Assembly: GCA_950097015.1 (NCBI GenBank)
Contig: CATNEN010000014.1
Coordinates: forward strand, 744,001 to 808,000
Source: Macrostomum hystrix
Taxonomy: Eukaryota; Platyhelminthes; Macrostomidae
Direction of reading: 5' to 3'
Length of the DNA: 64,000 bases
The first letter of the stretch is position 1, and each line of letters begins with the position of its first letter. Both the position numbers and the translations under genes were made by a program. Shown here piece by piece: positions 42,588-55,262 of this stretch. The notes under the pieces are model-generated. The model was not told the DNA's origin. It did no database searches and worked only from the letters and a program-made list of their open reading frames with translations.

Positions 42588-45500
42588 CTAGTAGACGGTG
42601 ACTGCGGCGGCTGCCAAGCTGGCCAGGCTTACCAGGATGGCGGCGGAAACTCCGCCAGTTCTCTGGCCGTCACTAAACGGTCCGGGCGGACCGCTGTCGA
42701 TGCTGCCACCGTTGCCGGCCAACTGGCAGTCGGGCGGGGCGAATCCTGGCGGACAGTGGCAGTGGCCGCGCGAGTTCACGGTGCCACCGTTTTGGCAGGT
42801 GACATTGCCAGCCACAGCGGCTCGGTTACGAATCTCCGAGGCGGATTGGCAAGTTCTGTTGAAGCACATTTGCTCGCCGGTACGGTTTCCGCAACGCGCA
42901 CCGTCTGGCACTCGATCGGGCGGCCCGGGTACCCGCGGATGGTAGCCGCAGATGGCAATGCCGCAAGGTTCTGGACCTGTCCCGGTTATATCCGGAACGC
43001 AGTTCGCCAAATTCTCAATCGGTTGCACAAAGGTGCCGCACGTTACCATATCACATTCCTTGCTTTTTATCGGGCACCAGGAACTCTGCAAGCAGTGGAG
43101 AAGTGTGATGTGTTGCTAAAAAGTGAACTAGACAGCGAATCGGAATCGCTCAGGAAGAGACGCAATAAATAGTGAGGTGAGCTTGACGGCTGACTTAAAA
43201 GGCAGTCAATATCGTTTTGCAGGAAAATAAGCAATTCAATCAAAGTGAATAAAAACGGTTAGTAGTTTTAAGAGTTTCCGAGAATGAGGGAATTCCTCTG
43301 ACTCACGGCATCCCGTGCCGTCGGTCCCCAGAGTAACTGACACTGAGTCTGGGCGGAGCCGCACAGACCGTTGGCGCAGAAGTTGCTGCCGCACGGTGTC
43401 CCGTCTCTGGCAGCGAAATCGGCAGGGCAGGTTGAGTTGACGCCGTTACAGAATTCCGGCAGGTCGCATTGTCCTTTGGCGGCGCGGCAAACGGTGCCAG
43501 TCGGGTGCGGCTGACAGACCGTCAAGTCGCAGCAGCGCCCCGCGGCGCAGGCAGCGGATTCGGCCAGCTTGCAGGAGGTGGCGTTGCAGCAGTCGTTGCC
43601 TCTGTGAAACGATTGGTCAGCAGATAACTAACGACTTGTTTGCTACCTCTGACACAAAGCTCGAGACTTTGGATCTTGTTAGTTTCGAAATAGATGAAAG
43701 AGTTGTAGAAAAAAGAATCGATATTGCACGAAATTCACTTGGCACTACCGAAGCTATTGCGCAGCGCTTCCAAATCATGTGTACAGCTGTTCAGTCCGTG
43801 GACTGAGTGCTGCCACTCCTACCGAAATTTCCACGCCAGCAGATGCTGCTAGTCAATTTACAGCTGGGTGAAATGACGCAATGAGGGAATTGATTTAAGC
43901 GTCTGGCTCAGAGACACAGGTTATTTTCTTCGGGCTGCGATTCGAACTCCCGAACTACTCACACGGATCAGTTGCCTTTCAATGTGCAGCAGTCACTTTT
44001 TGTAGGCACTCGTTTTTTAAAACACACACGACACGCAAAACTCCTAAAATAGCTCGTAGAAAGAATTGGCAGAGCACAAAATGAACAATTGCAAGAGGGC
44101 TGCGGGCAATGGCACATCATTTGGCGACAACAGACCTGCAGCCAGCGAGGAGACAATTCGGCCCATTTCGCTGACTCCTGAGCACACCTACTCACACAGG
44201 TGTGTACATCTGCAATCAATTTCTCATCATCAGGCAGTGTACACTGTCACTGTGCCTTGGAGGTTGGCCCCCAAAGGCGCAAATTGCACTACAAGCCCCA
44301 AGCCTAATCTCCGCGGCTGCGGCCCAAATGAATGAGGCCTCACCATGGAATCGAGCTCAGGGAGCTTGGTGCGAGAGGCAAGCGCTTTAGACCGCTCTGC
44401 CACTCACTCACCCCGCAAGTGGGATTCTACAACGTAATTAATAGGTGAAAGTAATTCTAACCTGAGTTGTTCGGCAGCCAAAGTGAAAAGTGAAGAATCC
44501 CAAGATTGGGTCAGATTCAAGAAGTCAAATCCCAGTTGACTGAGTACCCTGACCTACTCATCCCCTAGAACGCCATGACAACCAGCCTCGCCGCCGCAGT
44601 CGCAGTCCTCGCCGTCTTCCAGAAGGCCGTTGCCGCAAACCGCTGTTGGCCAATCCCAGGCTACTGGCAGGCGAAGCCCGCCCGGATAGTCAGCCTCTGG
44701 TCTCGGCCACAGCAGGCAGTGACGGACGCCGGAATCCAGGAAGTTCTTCAGGGCTTTCTTTGAGCATTCCGACCAGCCGATGTTGTGCCACTTGCTGCGA
44801 TTCAGCGTTTTGGGGTGCATCATGCAGTCCTCATTGGAGTCGTAACAATAGCAGGGGCCTTGGTATTTGTTATCGTAGTCGACGCCAAGGTTGTATGCCA
44901 GGTTCTGTGTCATTATCACCCCGGTGGTGTCGATGTAGCTGGACGAATGAGACTGGCGTGGGCAGTCGGAGATATTCGTAATATATTCAATAATTTTATG
45001 TGAACCCAGATTTGGGAGCCTGCGGAGCAGTGATTAGGGAGACTGGGAACAGAGATTAGGAAAACTGCGGAACAGAGATTAGGGAGACTGGGAACAGAGA
45101 TTAGGGAGACTGGGAACTGAGAGTAGGGAGACTGGGGAACCCAGTATAGGGAGGCTGGTGGGATAGATTTTGGGGAGGCTGTGGGATAAAGAATTGGGAG
45201 ACTGGAGATCCAGCGAGGAATTGAAAGAGAGGGTACTGGTCTCCCAATTCATTTTAATGTAGGGATTAGTGTCCTCTGCTGGAAGCCAGTTTGCTAGTTA
45301 CTTACGACGGTAAAACCACTGCACTCTCTCCATTTGCACATGCTATTCTTAGTGGCTGCGCGTCCGTAGCTGTTGGTGTTGTCCCTTTTGCCTCTAAAAT
45401 TTGAGTAGATAAAGGTTTTTCTATAATTTTTGTCAATGCAGACGTAATTTTTTTCCGACAGAAGTGTCTAGTAGATGGGAGTCTACTCGAGATGAATGAG

Positions 45501-48500
45501 AGTCTGGTAGGTTAAAGTATTGTCCATAAGAGAGTCTGGTAGACTGGAATCTTTTGGATAAGAGAGTCTGGTAGACTGGACTCTTTTGGATCAGAGAGTC
45601 TGGTAGACTGGAATCTTTTGGATCAGAGAGTCTGGTAGACTGGAGTCTTTTGGATCAGAGTGTCTGGTAGACTGGAATCTTTTGGATCAGAGAGTCTGGT
45701 AGACTGGAGTCTTTTGGATCAGAGAGTCTGGTAGACTGGAGTCTTTTGGATCAGAGTGTCTGGTAGACTGGACTCTTTTGGATCAGAGAGTCATTATCAA
45801 TAAGATAGGTGTCTTTTGTAAGTATTGTGTAGTCTTGTAAGTCTTTTGTAGAAGGCAATGTGCTATCGGCTGTGGTCTTGCACATAGACAGTGAGCACTC
45901 AAGGCTATCCAATCAGCTCACGTAAGTACGTGCACACAGTCGTAGTCCGTGACATTGAAACTCGGCGTTGCCATTATATGTTTATTCAGTAATCCCAGCA
46001 TGTACTCTACATTACTAGAATGGAATCGAATATAATGGAATGTCTCGAAACGAAAGTCATCTTTAGTACGGCTAGTACGGCTTGTGTGAATTTCCAGCGC
46101 GCTGACTACTACGTCGATGTCGAAGCGGCGAAATAACTGCAGAAATAGCGAAAAAATGCCTCTTATACTGCTTTCAGTACAGTGCGAAAAACAAACTGCA
46201 GCTTTGTATATCCATAATATTTTATTTAGAATTTTTTAAGAGTGTAAAAATATAAAATGTATCATCTGTTAGACATAGGAATCACCTGTTAGACATGGGA
46301 ATCACCTGTTAGACATGGGTATCATCTGTTAGACATGGGTATCACCTGTTAGACATGCGTATCACCTGTAAGACTTGGGTTTCACCTGTTAGACATGGGT
46401 ATCACCTGTTAGACATGGGTTTCACCTGTTAGACATGGGTATCACCTGTTAGACATGGGTATCACCTGTTAGACATGGGTATCACCTGTTAGACATGCGT
46501 ATCACCTGTAAGACATGGGTTTCACCTGTTAGACATGGGTTTCACCTGTTAGACATGGGTTTCACCTGTTAGACATGGGTATCACCTGTTAGACATGGGT
46601 ATCACCTGTTAGACATGCGTATCACCTGTAAGACATGGGTTTCACCTGTTAGACATGGGTGTCACATGTTTGACATGGGTATCACCTGTTAGACATGGGT
46701 ATCACCTGTTAGACATGGGCGTCACATGTTTGACATGGGTATCACCTGTAAGACATAGGCGTCACCTGTTAGACATGGCCATCACCTGTTAGACATGCCT
46801 ATCACTTGTTAGACACTATACTCACGTTGCTGACGATTCCAATAATGCTCTGTACCGCATGAATCACAGCCGATAAGCTCCCGGAGTGCATCTTGTACTG
46901 CAATGAGAAGTGAGCAGCTGGACCATTAATCTAGTGAAGTTTTTTTTTGGGCCTAAATAAGGCCACATTTTTTCACATCGGAAACGCTAATCATTGCTAA
47001 GGCCCTCTAGTATCCATGGTTACCCCAATGGCAAACAAAATATCTCTTAATTTGCATAGCATCTCGCACAGCAGTAGAATCTCGAGCTACGAGCAAGCAA
47101 AACAGTTTGCAATATTAAAAACTGTCTTGACCACTTTACTTCGATTGCCTCGCCTAATGTCTATGGTACACCCACATGACCTGGCCTAATGTCTATGGTA
47201 CACCCACATGACCTGGCCTAATGTCTATGGTACACCGACATGACCTGGCCTAATGTCTATGGTACACCGACATGACCTGGCCTAATGTCTATGGTACACC
47301 CACATGACCTGGCCTAATGTCTATGGTACACCCACATGACCTGGCCTAATGTCTATGGTACACCCACATGACCTGGCCTAATGTCTATGGTACACCGACA
47401 TGACCAGGCCTAATGTCTATGGTACACCCACATGACCTGGCGTAAAGTCTATGGTACACCCACATGACCTGGCCTAATGTCTATGGTACACCCACATGAC
47501 CTGGCCTAATGTCTATGCTTCTCCCTCAAGTCTTTCCAAAGCTAGTCGCTACTGTTATTATATGCTATATTAACATCAAATTATAAATGTTACACTCACA
47601 AACCAATAATCAGCGATGATGTAGAGCTGCATAATGAATGGGCCGTCACGACTGAGCACCTTCCTGCTCAAGTCCAGCTTTATGGACCGCATATCGAACT
47701 TTTTGAAATTATAGAACCGTGCTAAGCGCCGTTGCCTCTGTATTTGAGTTTTGAACAAGCAAAGGCGAGTAGAATTAACGGAATTGATTCAGTCAGTCTG
47801 TCTGTGTTAGCTTGATCAGTCCATGGACTGGGTGCCGTCACACTCACTCAAATTTCTATCCGAGCTAATGCTGCTAATGCTGCTAATGCGGTTAGGAGTC
47901 CGAAGCTCTGCGCCAAAACCTCATGAGCATACGCTTTCAATGTTGGGTCACCAAGAAGCATAGAATTTGCAAAGCTAAGCCTCATCTATATAACTCTTGA
48001 TTTTTAACTGGCTAACATGATCAAGCTGAACAGCAACTTGACACTTGAATGGCACCAGTCATAAATACTTTTGCTATTCTGCCCCATTCTATCTGTTGGT
48101 CAGCTTTATCAACAATGGGAACAGCCATCCATCTGACATTATCCTTAATCCTTGGGATATAGAATAGTGACTCATAGAATAATTAGTCACTTTCAAAATT
48201 GGGCTCTTGAACTTTATTAATCCAAATAATGGCTTACCTGTAATAAAACGCTGCCACCAAGCATTTTGGTCAGTTGCTGTGGACTTACTGGAAGTTATGG
48301 TGAAACCCATCTACTTATTCATTGAGCATCTCAATATATTTCTAAAGTGATGTGAATGAAAACAAAAATCATACTCACGTGCAGCAATCCGCTTATTCAG
48401 CACATCATAGGCCGATTCCAATGCTTGACGCTGCTTCCAACCGACACTTGAAGGATACAAGTTGAGCTGGTACACCTGCCAGCTTGAGTCACGCAGCCGC

Positions 48501-50827
48501 ATGCGATGCCCGGTGGCTTGAATATAGCCCAGGTGAGTGATGTTGATTGACAGCGTGCCACTGTCAATGAGGGTTTGATTCAGCTGCCCGGGTAAATGAT
48601 CTGCATGGCTGTCTGTTCTGGGCTGTCTGTTCTGGGGTGTCTGTTCTGGGGTGTCTGTTCTAGGCTGTCTGTTCTGGGCTGTCTGTTCTGGGCTGTCTGT
48701 TCTGGGGTGTCTGTTCTGGGGTGTCTGTTCTGGGGTGTCTGTTCTGGGGTGTCTGTTCTGGGGTGTCTGTTCTGGGCTGTCTGTTCTGGGGTGTCTGTTC
48801 TGGGGTGTCTGTTCTGGGGTGTCTGTTCTGGGGTGTCTGTTCTGGGGTGTCTGTTCTGGGCTGTCTGTTCTGGGCTGTCTGTTCTGGGGTGTCTGTTCTG
48901 GGCTGTCGGTTCTGGGCGTCTGTTCTGGGCTGTCTGTTCTGGGGTGTCTGTTCTGGGGTGTCTGTTCTGGGGTGTCTGTTCTAGGGTGTCTGTTCTGTAG
49001 TGTCTGTTCTGAGGTGTGTGTATCTGGGGTGTCTTTTCTGGGATGTCTGTTCTGGGCGTCTGTTCTGGGCTGTCCGTTCTAGGCTGTCTTCTGGGGCGTC
49101 TGCTCTGGGGTGCCTGCTCTAAGGTGTCTGCTCTGGGATGTCTGAACTGCATGGCTGTCTATTCTGGGCTGTCTTCTGGGTGTCTGATCTGGGGTATCTG
49201 TTCTAGGGTGTGTGTATCTGGGGTGTCTGATCTGTGGTGTCTGATCTGCGGTGTCTGCTCTCGGGTATCTGATCTGGGGCTTCTGCTCTGGGGTATTTGA
49301 TCTAGGGTGTCTGCTCTGGGGTATTTGATCTCGGGTGTCTGATCTGAGGTGTCTGTTAATTCTGGTGTGTCTGATCTGCATATCTGTGTGTTCTCGAGTG
49401 TCTGTTCTGGGAGTCCGTTCTCACCGCAGCAGGTCAGAGCAGAGTGACACAAGGCCTGGCTGAGTCACATTGCCGAACTGGGCAGTCCCAGACTCAATCG
49501 GCCACGCTGAGTAGTGGCACTGAGAGCGATGTCGCGATTTGGTGGCCCGGGATCGACTCCCCACGATTCGAACTGGGAACTCTTCAGGTCTGGAAAAGTA
49601 TTTAACAAAGAGCTGCTACAAAGAGGCTTGCAGCAATAGGTCGTATTCGAGCTTCATCAAAAAGTATAAAAGTGCATTTGTGCTTACCTTCTCACCGCCA
49701 GGTAGAATGAGAACCGGCGCAGCGATGGCATAGCAACAATCTCTAAGACCAAATTTCTGCCGATTTTCTGAAGCGGTAAAATCGAACTCACAATTTTGAA
49801 AACATTGAAACAATTTCAAGGCTCCGGTGTGTACCAGCTGGCACAGCCTTCTGTCGACAGGGGCAGCCTTCCACTGACAGGGCTAACTTCCACTGACAGG
49901 GCTAACTTTCACTGACAGGGCAACCTTCCACTGACAGGGCTACCTTCCACTGACAGGGCTACCTTCCACTGAAAGGGCTACCTCCCACTGACAGGGCAAC
50001 CTCCCACTGACAGGGCTACCTTCCACTGACAGGGCTACCTTCCACTGACAGGGCTACCTTCCACTGACAGGGCTACCTTCCACTGACAGGGCAACCTTCC
50101 ACTGACAGGGCTACCTTCCACTGACAGGGCTACCTTCCACTGACAGGGCAACCTTCCACTGACAGGGCTACCTTCGACTGACAGGGTTAACTTCCACTGA
50201 CAGGGCAACCTCCCAATGAGGCTCAACCACTCAAATCAACAAAGTTTCATATGTAGGCTTCACCTTCTAGCCTTTTGTAGGTGCAAGATTCCAACACAAT
50301 GATGTTAGTAACAGTACGAGTGGTGGCATTTGATGACAGAACATATGCATCTGTTCCAATTTGCTCATCGTTAACGATTGTGCACACTCGCTTTAATTTT
50401 AGTCCAACAATACCAAATCTCTAAAATGTTTTCTTACTAAAAAGGTTTAGTTCAATCATTTTAGATTTTGCTTACCCGGCTTGGCTGAACTTCCTGACCA
50501 TCGTTGGCCTGAAATGTTCTCACCTTGGCCAGCAAGGTTAATGGCCTGGTTGAGTCCGCTGAAATTGCAGTTGAGAAGGCTAGAAATTCAGTGGCAATCA
50601 TTGCTTTTGTAGCTTTCCAGCTTGTATTTTGTAAAATATGCTCGCTAATTACTTTTGAATTGTGTTGTCATTTCAAATAATGCATTTAAAACTGAGCACA
50701 CTCAAAATAGTTAAAAGGATTGTGAGTACTCACCAATTGCGCAGTTGGAACACAGCAGGATGATAAATTTAGCTATTAATGTGATACAAAGAAGGCTATG
50801 GAGTTCACTGGCATGACTTATTGGCAT
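42588..50827 (-). CDS. ADAM-family protein with degenerate protease site, 13 exons, about 731 aa
   Basis: Exons (minus): 50827-50734, 50558-50476, 49767-49688, 49589-49425, 48560-48379, 48287-48238, 47737-47600, 46897-46826, 46004-45922, 45393-45306, 44952-44583, 43599-43307 and 43085-42588. Phases agree throughout (2196 nt). Order: signal peptide (1-31), prodomain with CHYSAW and SLCSDLL, furin-like RQRRLAR, protease domain (FIMQLYIIADYWF; CVHVLTGKRDN; MCKWRECSGF), disintegrin (CGNGLLEDGEDCDCG; NDCCNATSCKLAESAACAAG; CDLPEFCNG), Cys-rich region, one EGF-like module (CQNGGTVNSRGHCHCPPGF) and a hydrophobic end. Where an active ADAM has HExxHNLGxxHD this one has TQNLAYNLGVDYD: all three His and the Glu are replaced. 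So it is probably an adhesion or decoy protein. The hydrophobic segment reaches the stop codon with no tail, which suggests a GPI signal. Exon 9 and the 11/12 junction are the least certain. Confidence 0.85.
43785..43980 (-). mobile_element. SINE family 2, tRNA-derived
   Basis: Read on the minus strand: a B-box-like GGGAGTTCGAATCGC near 43935, then a body CCTGTGTCTCTGAGCCAG...CCCTCATTGCG...TTTCACCCAGCTG, ending at CAGTCCACGGACTGAACAGC. The end matches elements at 28225 and 56140. It lies in intron 11 of the ADAM gene. Confidence 0.65.
44125..44416 (-). mobile_element. tRNA-derived SINE, family 1, second copy
   Basis: On the minus strand the head GAGTGGCAGAGCGGTCTAAA...GCTTGCCTCTCGC...GAGCTCGATTCC carries A and B boxes of a Ser/Leu-like tRNA. 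The body (GGCCAACCTCCAAGGCACAG, GTGTACACTGCCTGATGATG, CAGATGTACACACCTGTGTG) matches 12185-12420. It contains a 40-bp stretch (GGGGCTTGTAGTGCAATTTG...) absent from the first copy. Confidence 0.8.
45010..45170. repeat. 22-bp tandem repeat
   Basis: About six copies of GGAGACTGGGAACAGAGATT plus AG, degenerating to the right; in intron 10 of the ADAM gene. Confidence 0.8.
45500..45795. repeat. 32-bp tandem repeat
   Basis: About nine copies of CAGAGAGTCTGGTAGACTGG then AATCTTTTGGAT, in intron 9 of the ADAM gene. Confidence 0.9.
46262..46815. repeat. 20-bp tandem repeat, right paralogous copy
   Basis: About 27 copies of ACCTGTTAGACATGGGTATC with blocks of variants (TGCGTATC, TGGGTTTC), in intron 8 of the ADAM gene. 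It is the left limit of the duplicated segment; the left copy at 27188 has 11. Confidence 0.9.
47150..47515. repeat. 32-bp tandem repeat, right paralogous copy
   Basis: About eleven copies of CTGGCCTAATGTCTATGGTA then CACCCACATGAC, in intron 7 of the ADAM gene. Confidence 0.9.
48605..49410. repeat. 14-bp tandem array, right paralogous copy
   Basis: About 55 variants of TCTGTTCTGGGGTG in intron 4 of the ADAM gene. Its left part is more uniform than the paralogous array at 29030-30760, and the 310-bp higher-order block is absent. Confidence 0.9.
49855..50215. repeat. 20-bp tandem repeat, right paralogous copy
   Basis: About 18 copies of CTTCCACTGACAGGGCTACC, in intron 2 of the ADAM gene. Confidence 0.9.
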
Positions 50828-51690
50828 GTTTACACAAAAAGTTGTAGCGATTCAACCAGTGGAATAGTCAATCGTCAATATATATATAATTCCTGCCATT
50901 TGAAACCCGATGTATATAGTTTCAGGATTGGAAAGGCTCATAGACTAAAACAGCGGGCACGGAAAGTCGATTTGTGCCCGCTGCCGGGGGATTTCGTCTA
51001 TGTCCAAAGCAACGGAAATATTGCTGCAAAGCCAAGAAATCATTAGAGAGCTGCTATCTATTGATGCAAGGGATGGAGGGATGAGACTCAGCGGCAGAAA
51101 GCTGCGTAAAGACAATCATTCCGAACAAGTTTTGGACAAATCGAGATGAGACATTAAGAAACTTGAGCATGTCCTTAAAGTCCGCTCGCACCGGCGGGAC
51201 ACAACGCCTGTGAGGTATGAGTCAGTCCAGGCCCACGGGCTAAGGTCTGCGATGCCTCACACCTGCGCAGTCGCTTTTTGAGCAGGCTTGGCAGGAAGCA
51301 TCCCTCTGGTCGTTCAAAAAATCAACTTCGGCTTATAACGGGTTTATGAGCGGTTTATAAGCCCATACGATAAGAGATTTATACGAAAGCTTTCGCCGTT
51401 TTAGAATTCTGGTAGAACACAACTGTATACATATAAAACATATTTTTTATCAATTTCTGTTGCAAGATACATTTTCTGGGCAAGCAAAATGTGTATATTT
51501 TAACAACAAATCATACTTTCTTTTCGCCAATGACCAAAACAGTAGTCGATAGTTTCGCCGTTTTAAAAATATGAAAAAGCGAGGCTTAATTGATGGTTTT
51601 TTATTGCATTCACTTTTTCGCCAGCTTTTATTATCATATATCTGAACATTTTGTAATGTAGGCAATAACGAGCTTCATCGACAGCAATTT
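50828..51690. other. 5' flank of the full ADAM gene, shared with the left copy
   Basis: Up to 51064 this is the single copy of the 444-bp repeat unit, with the TATA-like stretch at about 50878-50890. 51075-51175 is a short fragment of the LINE found at 51691. 51305-51690 matches 35160-35545. Paralogy ends exactly where the LINE begins. Confidence 0.8.
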
Positions 51691-54600
51691 GGTTTTAAAA
51701 GTCCACCCGTATATACTTTTATGCAAAATGGAATCACCATGTTTCCACGAACATATTAGGAATAGAGACATAGTTTTCCTCTGTGAGACCCACGCCAAAC
51801 AGGAGCAGCTAGACTCAAACACGCTGATAGATTTCACCTGCTTTGGAGCAGATGGAATCAAGGCAAGGGGAATCAACAAAGGTAGATTATCAAATGGCAT
51901 GGTTTTCCTCGTTAAAAATAATATTGCAAAGAGAACCACATTAGTGCACAAATCTGACTTCGCTCTGGTACTAAAAATAAAGCAAAAGCAGTCTGAAGAA
52001 CCTCTGTATATCTTAGGGTGCTATATTCCACCGGAAAATTATAAATACTACAAGGAAGATATATGGGAGGAGATTAAATATCTCATCCAGCTCTTCTCAA
52101 GAGAGGGCTCCGTATTAACAGTAGGTGACTTCAATGCACGAACTGGCACATTACAGTCCAGCACTAGGGATAAGTTTCCCAGACAGAATCAGGACTCTGA
52201 GAAAAACAAGCATGGACTAAGACTGATGGAAATGTGCTCCGAGACCAAGAGCACGATTCTGAACGGAATGACTCAGGGTGACATTATGGGAAATTACACT
52301 TTTAGTAGCACACTAGGCCGAAGTACCATAGACTACGCTATTGCATCCATGGATAAAGTGGATATTATAAAAGACTTCTTTATTCATCCTCAAAGCTTTC
52401 TGTCCAGACATTGCCCGCTAACAGTCACTCTGATTTTTCCTGATCATGTCCAACCCGAACACGCAAACCAGGAAAAACATGAATCCTTCCCAATGCCTCC
52501 AAGATGGGACACTGAAACGCAGGGAAGTTACATTGAGGCATTGAATAACAAACAAAGCGAAGAAATAATTAGAAAGTTGCAATCTATCGACGCACACGAT
52601 GGAAAATCCCTGGAAAATTTGTTCTCGAGCTTGACCAACCTGCTTAGAGACTCAGTGGCAGAAAGCTGCGCAAAGACAATCATTCCGAACAAGTTCTGGA
52701 CAAATCGAGACGAGACACTAAGAAACTTGAGCAAATCATTAAAGTACGTGGCCAGGAAAAAAAGACGTAGACCAACTGACAGCGCGCTGGCATCAGAATA
52801 TAATGGGCTAGCGAAAAAATACAAACAACAGCTCAAGAAACTTAAGCAGATGGACATAAATGACTGCATTCAGAAAATGGCGGCTAACGGAACCTCAAAG
52901 GGATTCTGGTCCGGTCTTAGAAGAGCAGAAGAGTTGCTGTTCCCCAGCAGGAGACTTAACAGATCTCAAGCCCCAATCGCTGACATCGCGGACAACCTAA
53001 CCAAAGTGTTTAACGCACATCCTTCTTCGGGAACCCAGCCGCATCGCACAGATGAAGCAGTTAGTCCCGAAGATTTAATTAGCTGCGTAGATCTCGATAG
53101 AGCAGTTAAAAAGCTAAAGAGAAGAAAGGCTGCAGGAATAGATGGTATAACAAATGAGCACATTATCTACGGACAAGAGAAGCTAAAACCCGTACTTCTG
53201 AAGCTTTTTAACGCAAGCGTAAGACTCGGCCAGACTCCTGCACAGTGGTCAAATGCCCTAATCACACCGATTTATAAAAAGGGTTCCCGTAGTGACCCCA
53301 AAAACTACAGACCCATAAGCGTGCTGCCTGCCCTGGCTCGCCTGTTTGCCTCACTTATCTATGAAAAGCTAGAAACTCATATTCGCACCCTCGACTTGCT
53401 TTCAGCCAGTCAAATAGGAAATAGAAAGGGCTACCGAACTTCAGACCACATTGCCACTCTCTTGTCGTTGATCCACAACAAAAAGCGTCGCAAAAGACCA
53501 TTTCACTTAGTATTCTTTGACTTAAAAAGCGCATTTGACATGGTCCACCATCCAACACTTTTCCAACGACTTAGGGAGTTAAAGGTCAGCCCAGAAATAA
53601 TCGAAGCAATACAAAGCATGTACTCAGGAGCTAAATTCCAACTGAAGATGGCCAAGCAACTAAGGCAAGGAGCATAACAAATGGAGTAAGACAAGGCTGT
53701 CCCCTATCCCCTCTACTCTTCTCACTCTATATAGATCCTTTGAGCACAATGCTAAGGGATTCATTTCGCAGCGACACCTTCATTAAAGATGAACAAATCA
53801 ACAACTTGCTATACTGCGATGATTTAGTGATCTTTGGAGAGAATCCTCGAGAGTTGCAGAAGGGCCTCGATAAAGTGTCTGAATTTTGTCAGAGCCACAA
53901 GCTAGAAATCAATATGCAAAAAACTAAGGTTATTAGCTGTTGCCCTGACCCATCAAAGACGGCTAACAAACTATTTCTGCAGGGACAACTGTTAGATAGC
54001 GTCAAAGAATGGAAATATCTTGGCTTTCACATCAATGCTAAAGGAACCGTGGATTCCCATGCCACAGAGATTAACAAAAAATGTGGATATCCTATTCTTC
54101 TCTTAAGGAAATTAGCCAGCCATGGGGCGGTCAGATACAATCAGCTCATGCTGTACTGCACAGCAATGATAGAAAGCATAGCTCTGTACGCCTCTGAGGC
54201 CTGGGGGGCTTTTGTCTCGTGGAACCTGGGTCCTTGGGACCGCTGTCTTTTTGAAAGAGTAAACATCAGGTGCTGTAAAGCCATACTACAAGTCAGCCAA
54301 AATACGGATGGCAACGGGGCCCGCTCGGAGTTAGGCAGATTGCCTTTATTATACAACATCCAGAAAAGAAGCATTTCGTACTGGGCCTCCATAACAAGCC
54401 GGCCGGACTCCATAATTTCCAAGTTATTGGCGGACCAAACATACAGTGATGTTGGAATCAAAGCAAAGACCAACAATGACGTTATGCTGAACTGCAGAGG
54501 CATTAGTCCTGCAAAAGCAATTGGAAACCACAGGAAAAATTTCGTTTCTCAGTTCGATACCCATTGGAGACAAAGGACACAGAACTCAAGCAAGCTAAGT

Positions 54601-55262
54601 CACTTCTATTACTCCTTCAAGCAATATTATTCAGCCGAAAAATATTTACAACAAATATACAACCCGGAGTGGAGACGTACCATAGCCTCGTTTAGACTAG
54701 GAAACCATAAGCTAGCTTGCGAAACATTGCGAACTGCGAGACCGAAAATTCCGTATGTAAATAGATTATGTAGTAAGTGCAAAACAGAAGTTGAAAACGA
54801 GGTCCACTTCCTTTTTAAGTGCACTTGGAATAAGTATAGCGCAGCACGTTCGAAATTTGAGACGGAAGTTTCTGGGAAAACCCCCAATTTCATATCCTTA
54901 ACAGCAGAAGAAAAATCTAACTACATAATGGCTCAAGACGATAGGGAAACCGCTGAAGCTTTAGCAAAATACATCATAGAAATATCTAAAATAAGGGAAC
55001 AGCTGCCCTGAGACTACGAGATTTTACTAGCATTCAACAATAGATATTTCATAATTTGTTTTATCCCTGGCGTCCCTTGTGTTTTTACTGCTCTTATTTT
55101 TAATACCTTTGCTTTCCCTTCCCAGCTCGATATTTGATTCCTACTAAACTTCGCTTTTTATGTTGCTTTTCGTTGTTCATTTAAATGTGTTGTTAAAAAA
55201 TATATAATAAAAAAATCAGCACCCATAGATGGCGTGCGCGTTTTAATAATAATAATAATAAT
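51691..55262 (+). mobile_element. Non-LTR retrotransposon (endonuclease plus RT), 5' truncated, one frameshift
   Basis: The element starts within the endonuclease (EHIRNRDIVFLCETHAKQEQ; YILGCYIPPENYKYY; LTVGDFNARTG; STIDYAIASMD; SRHCPLTVTL) and continues into RT (RRKAAGIDGITNEHI; ITPIYKKGSRSDPKNYRPIS; VFFDLKSAFDMVHH). A frameshift at about 53660 precedes VRQGCPLSPLLFSLYIDPL and the catalytic LLYCDDLVIFGEN. A C-terminal knuckle CSKCKTEVENEVHFLFKC lies near 54770, and the frame ends at 55011. The 3' end is (TAA)n at 55243-55262. There is no RNase H. The long intact frames (662 and 423 codons) make it young. It looks CR1/L2-group or related; clade not assigned. Confidence 0.9.
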
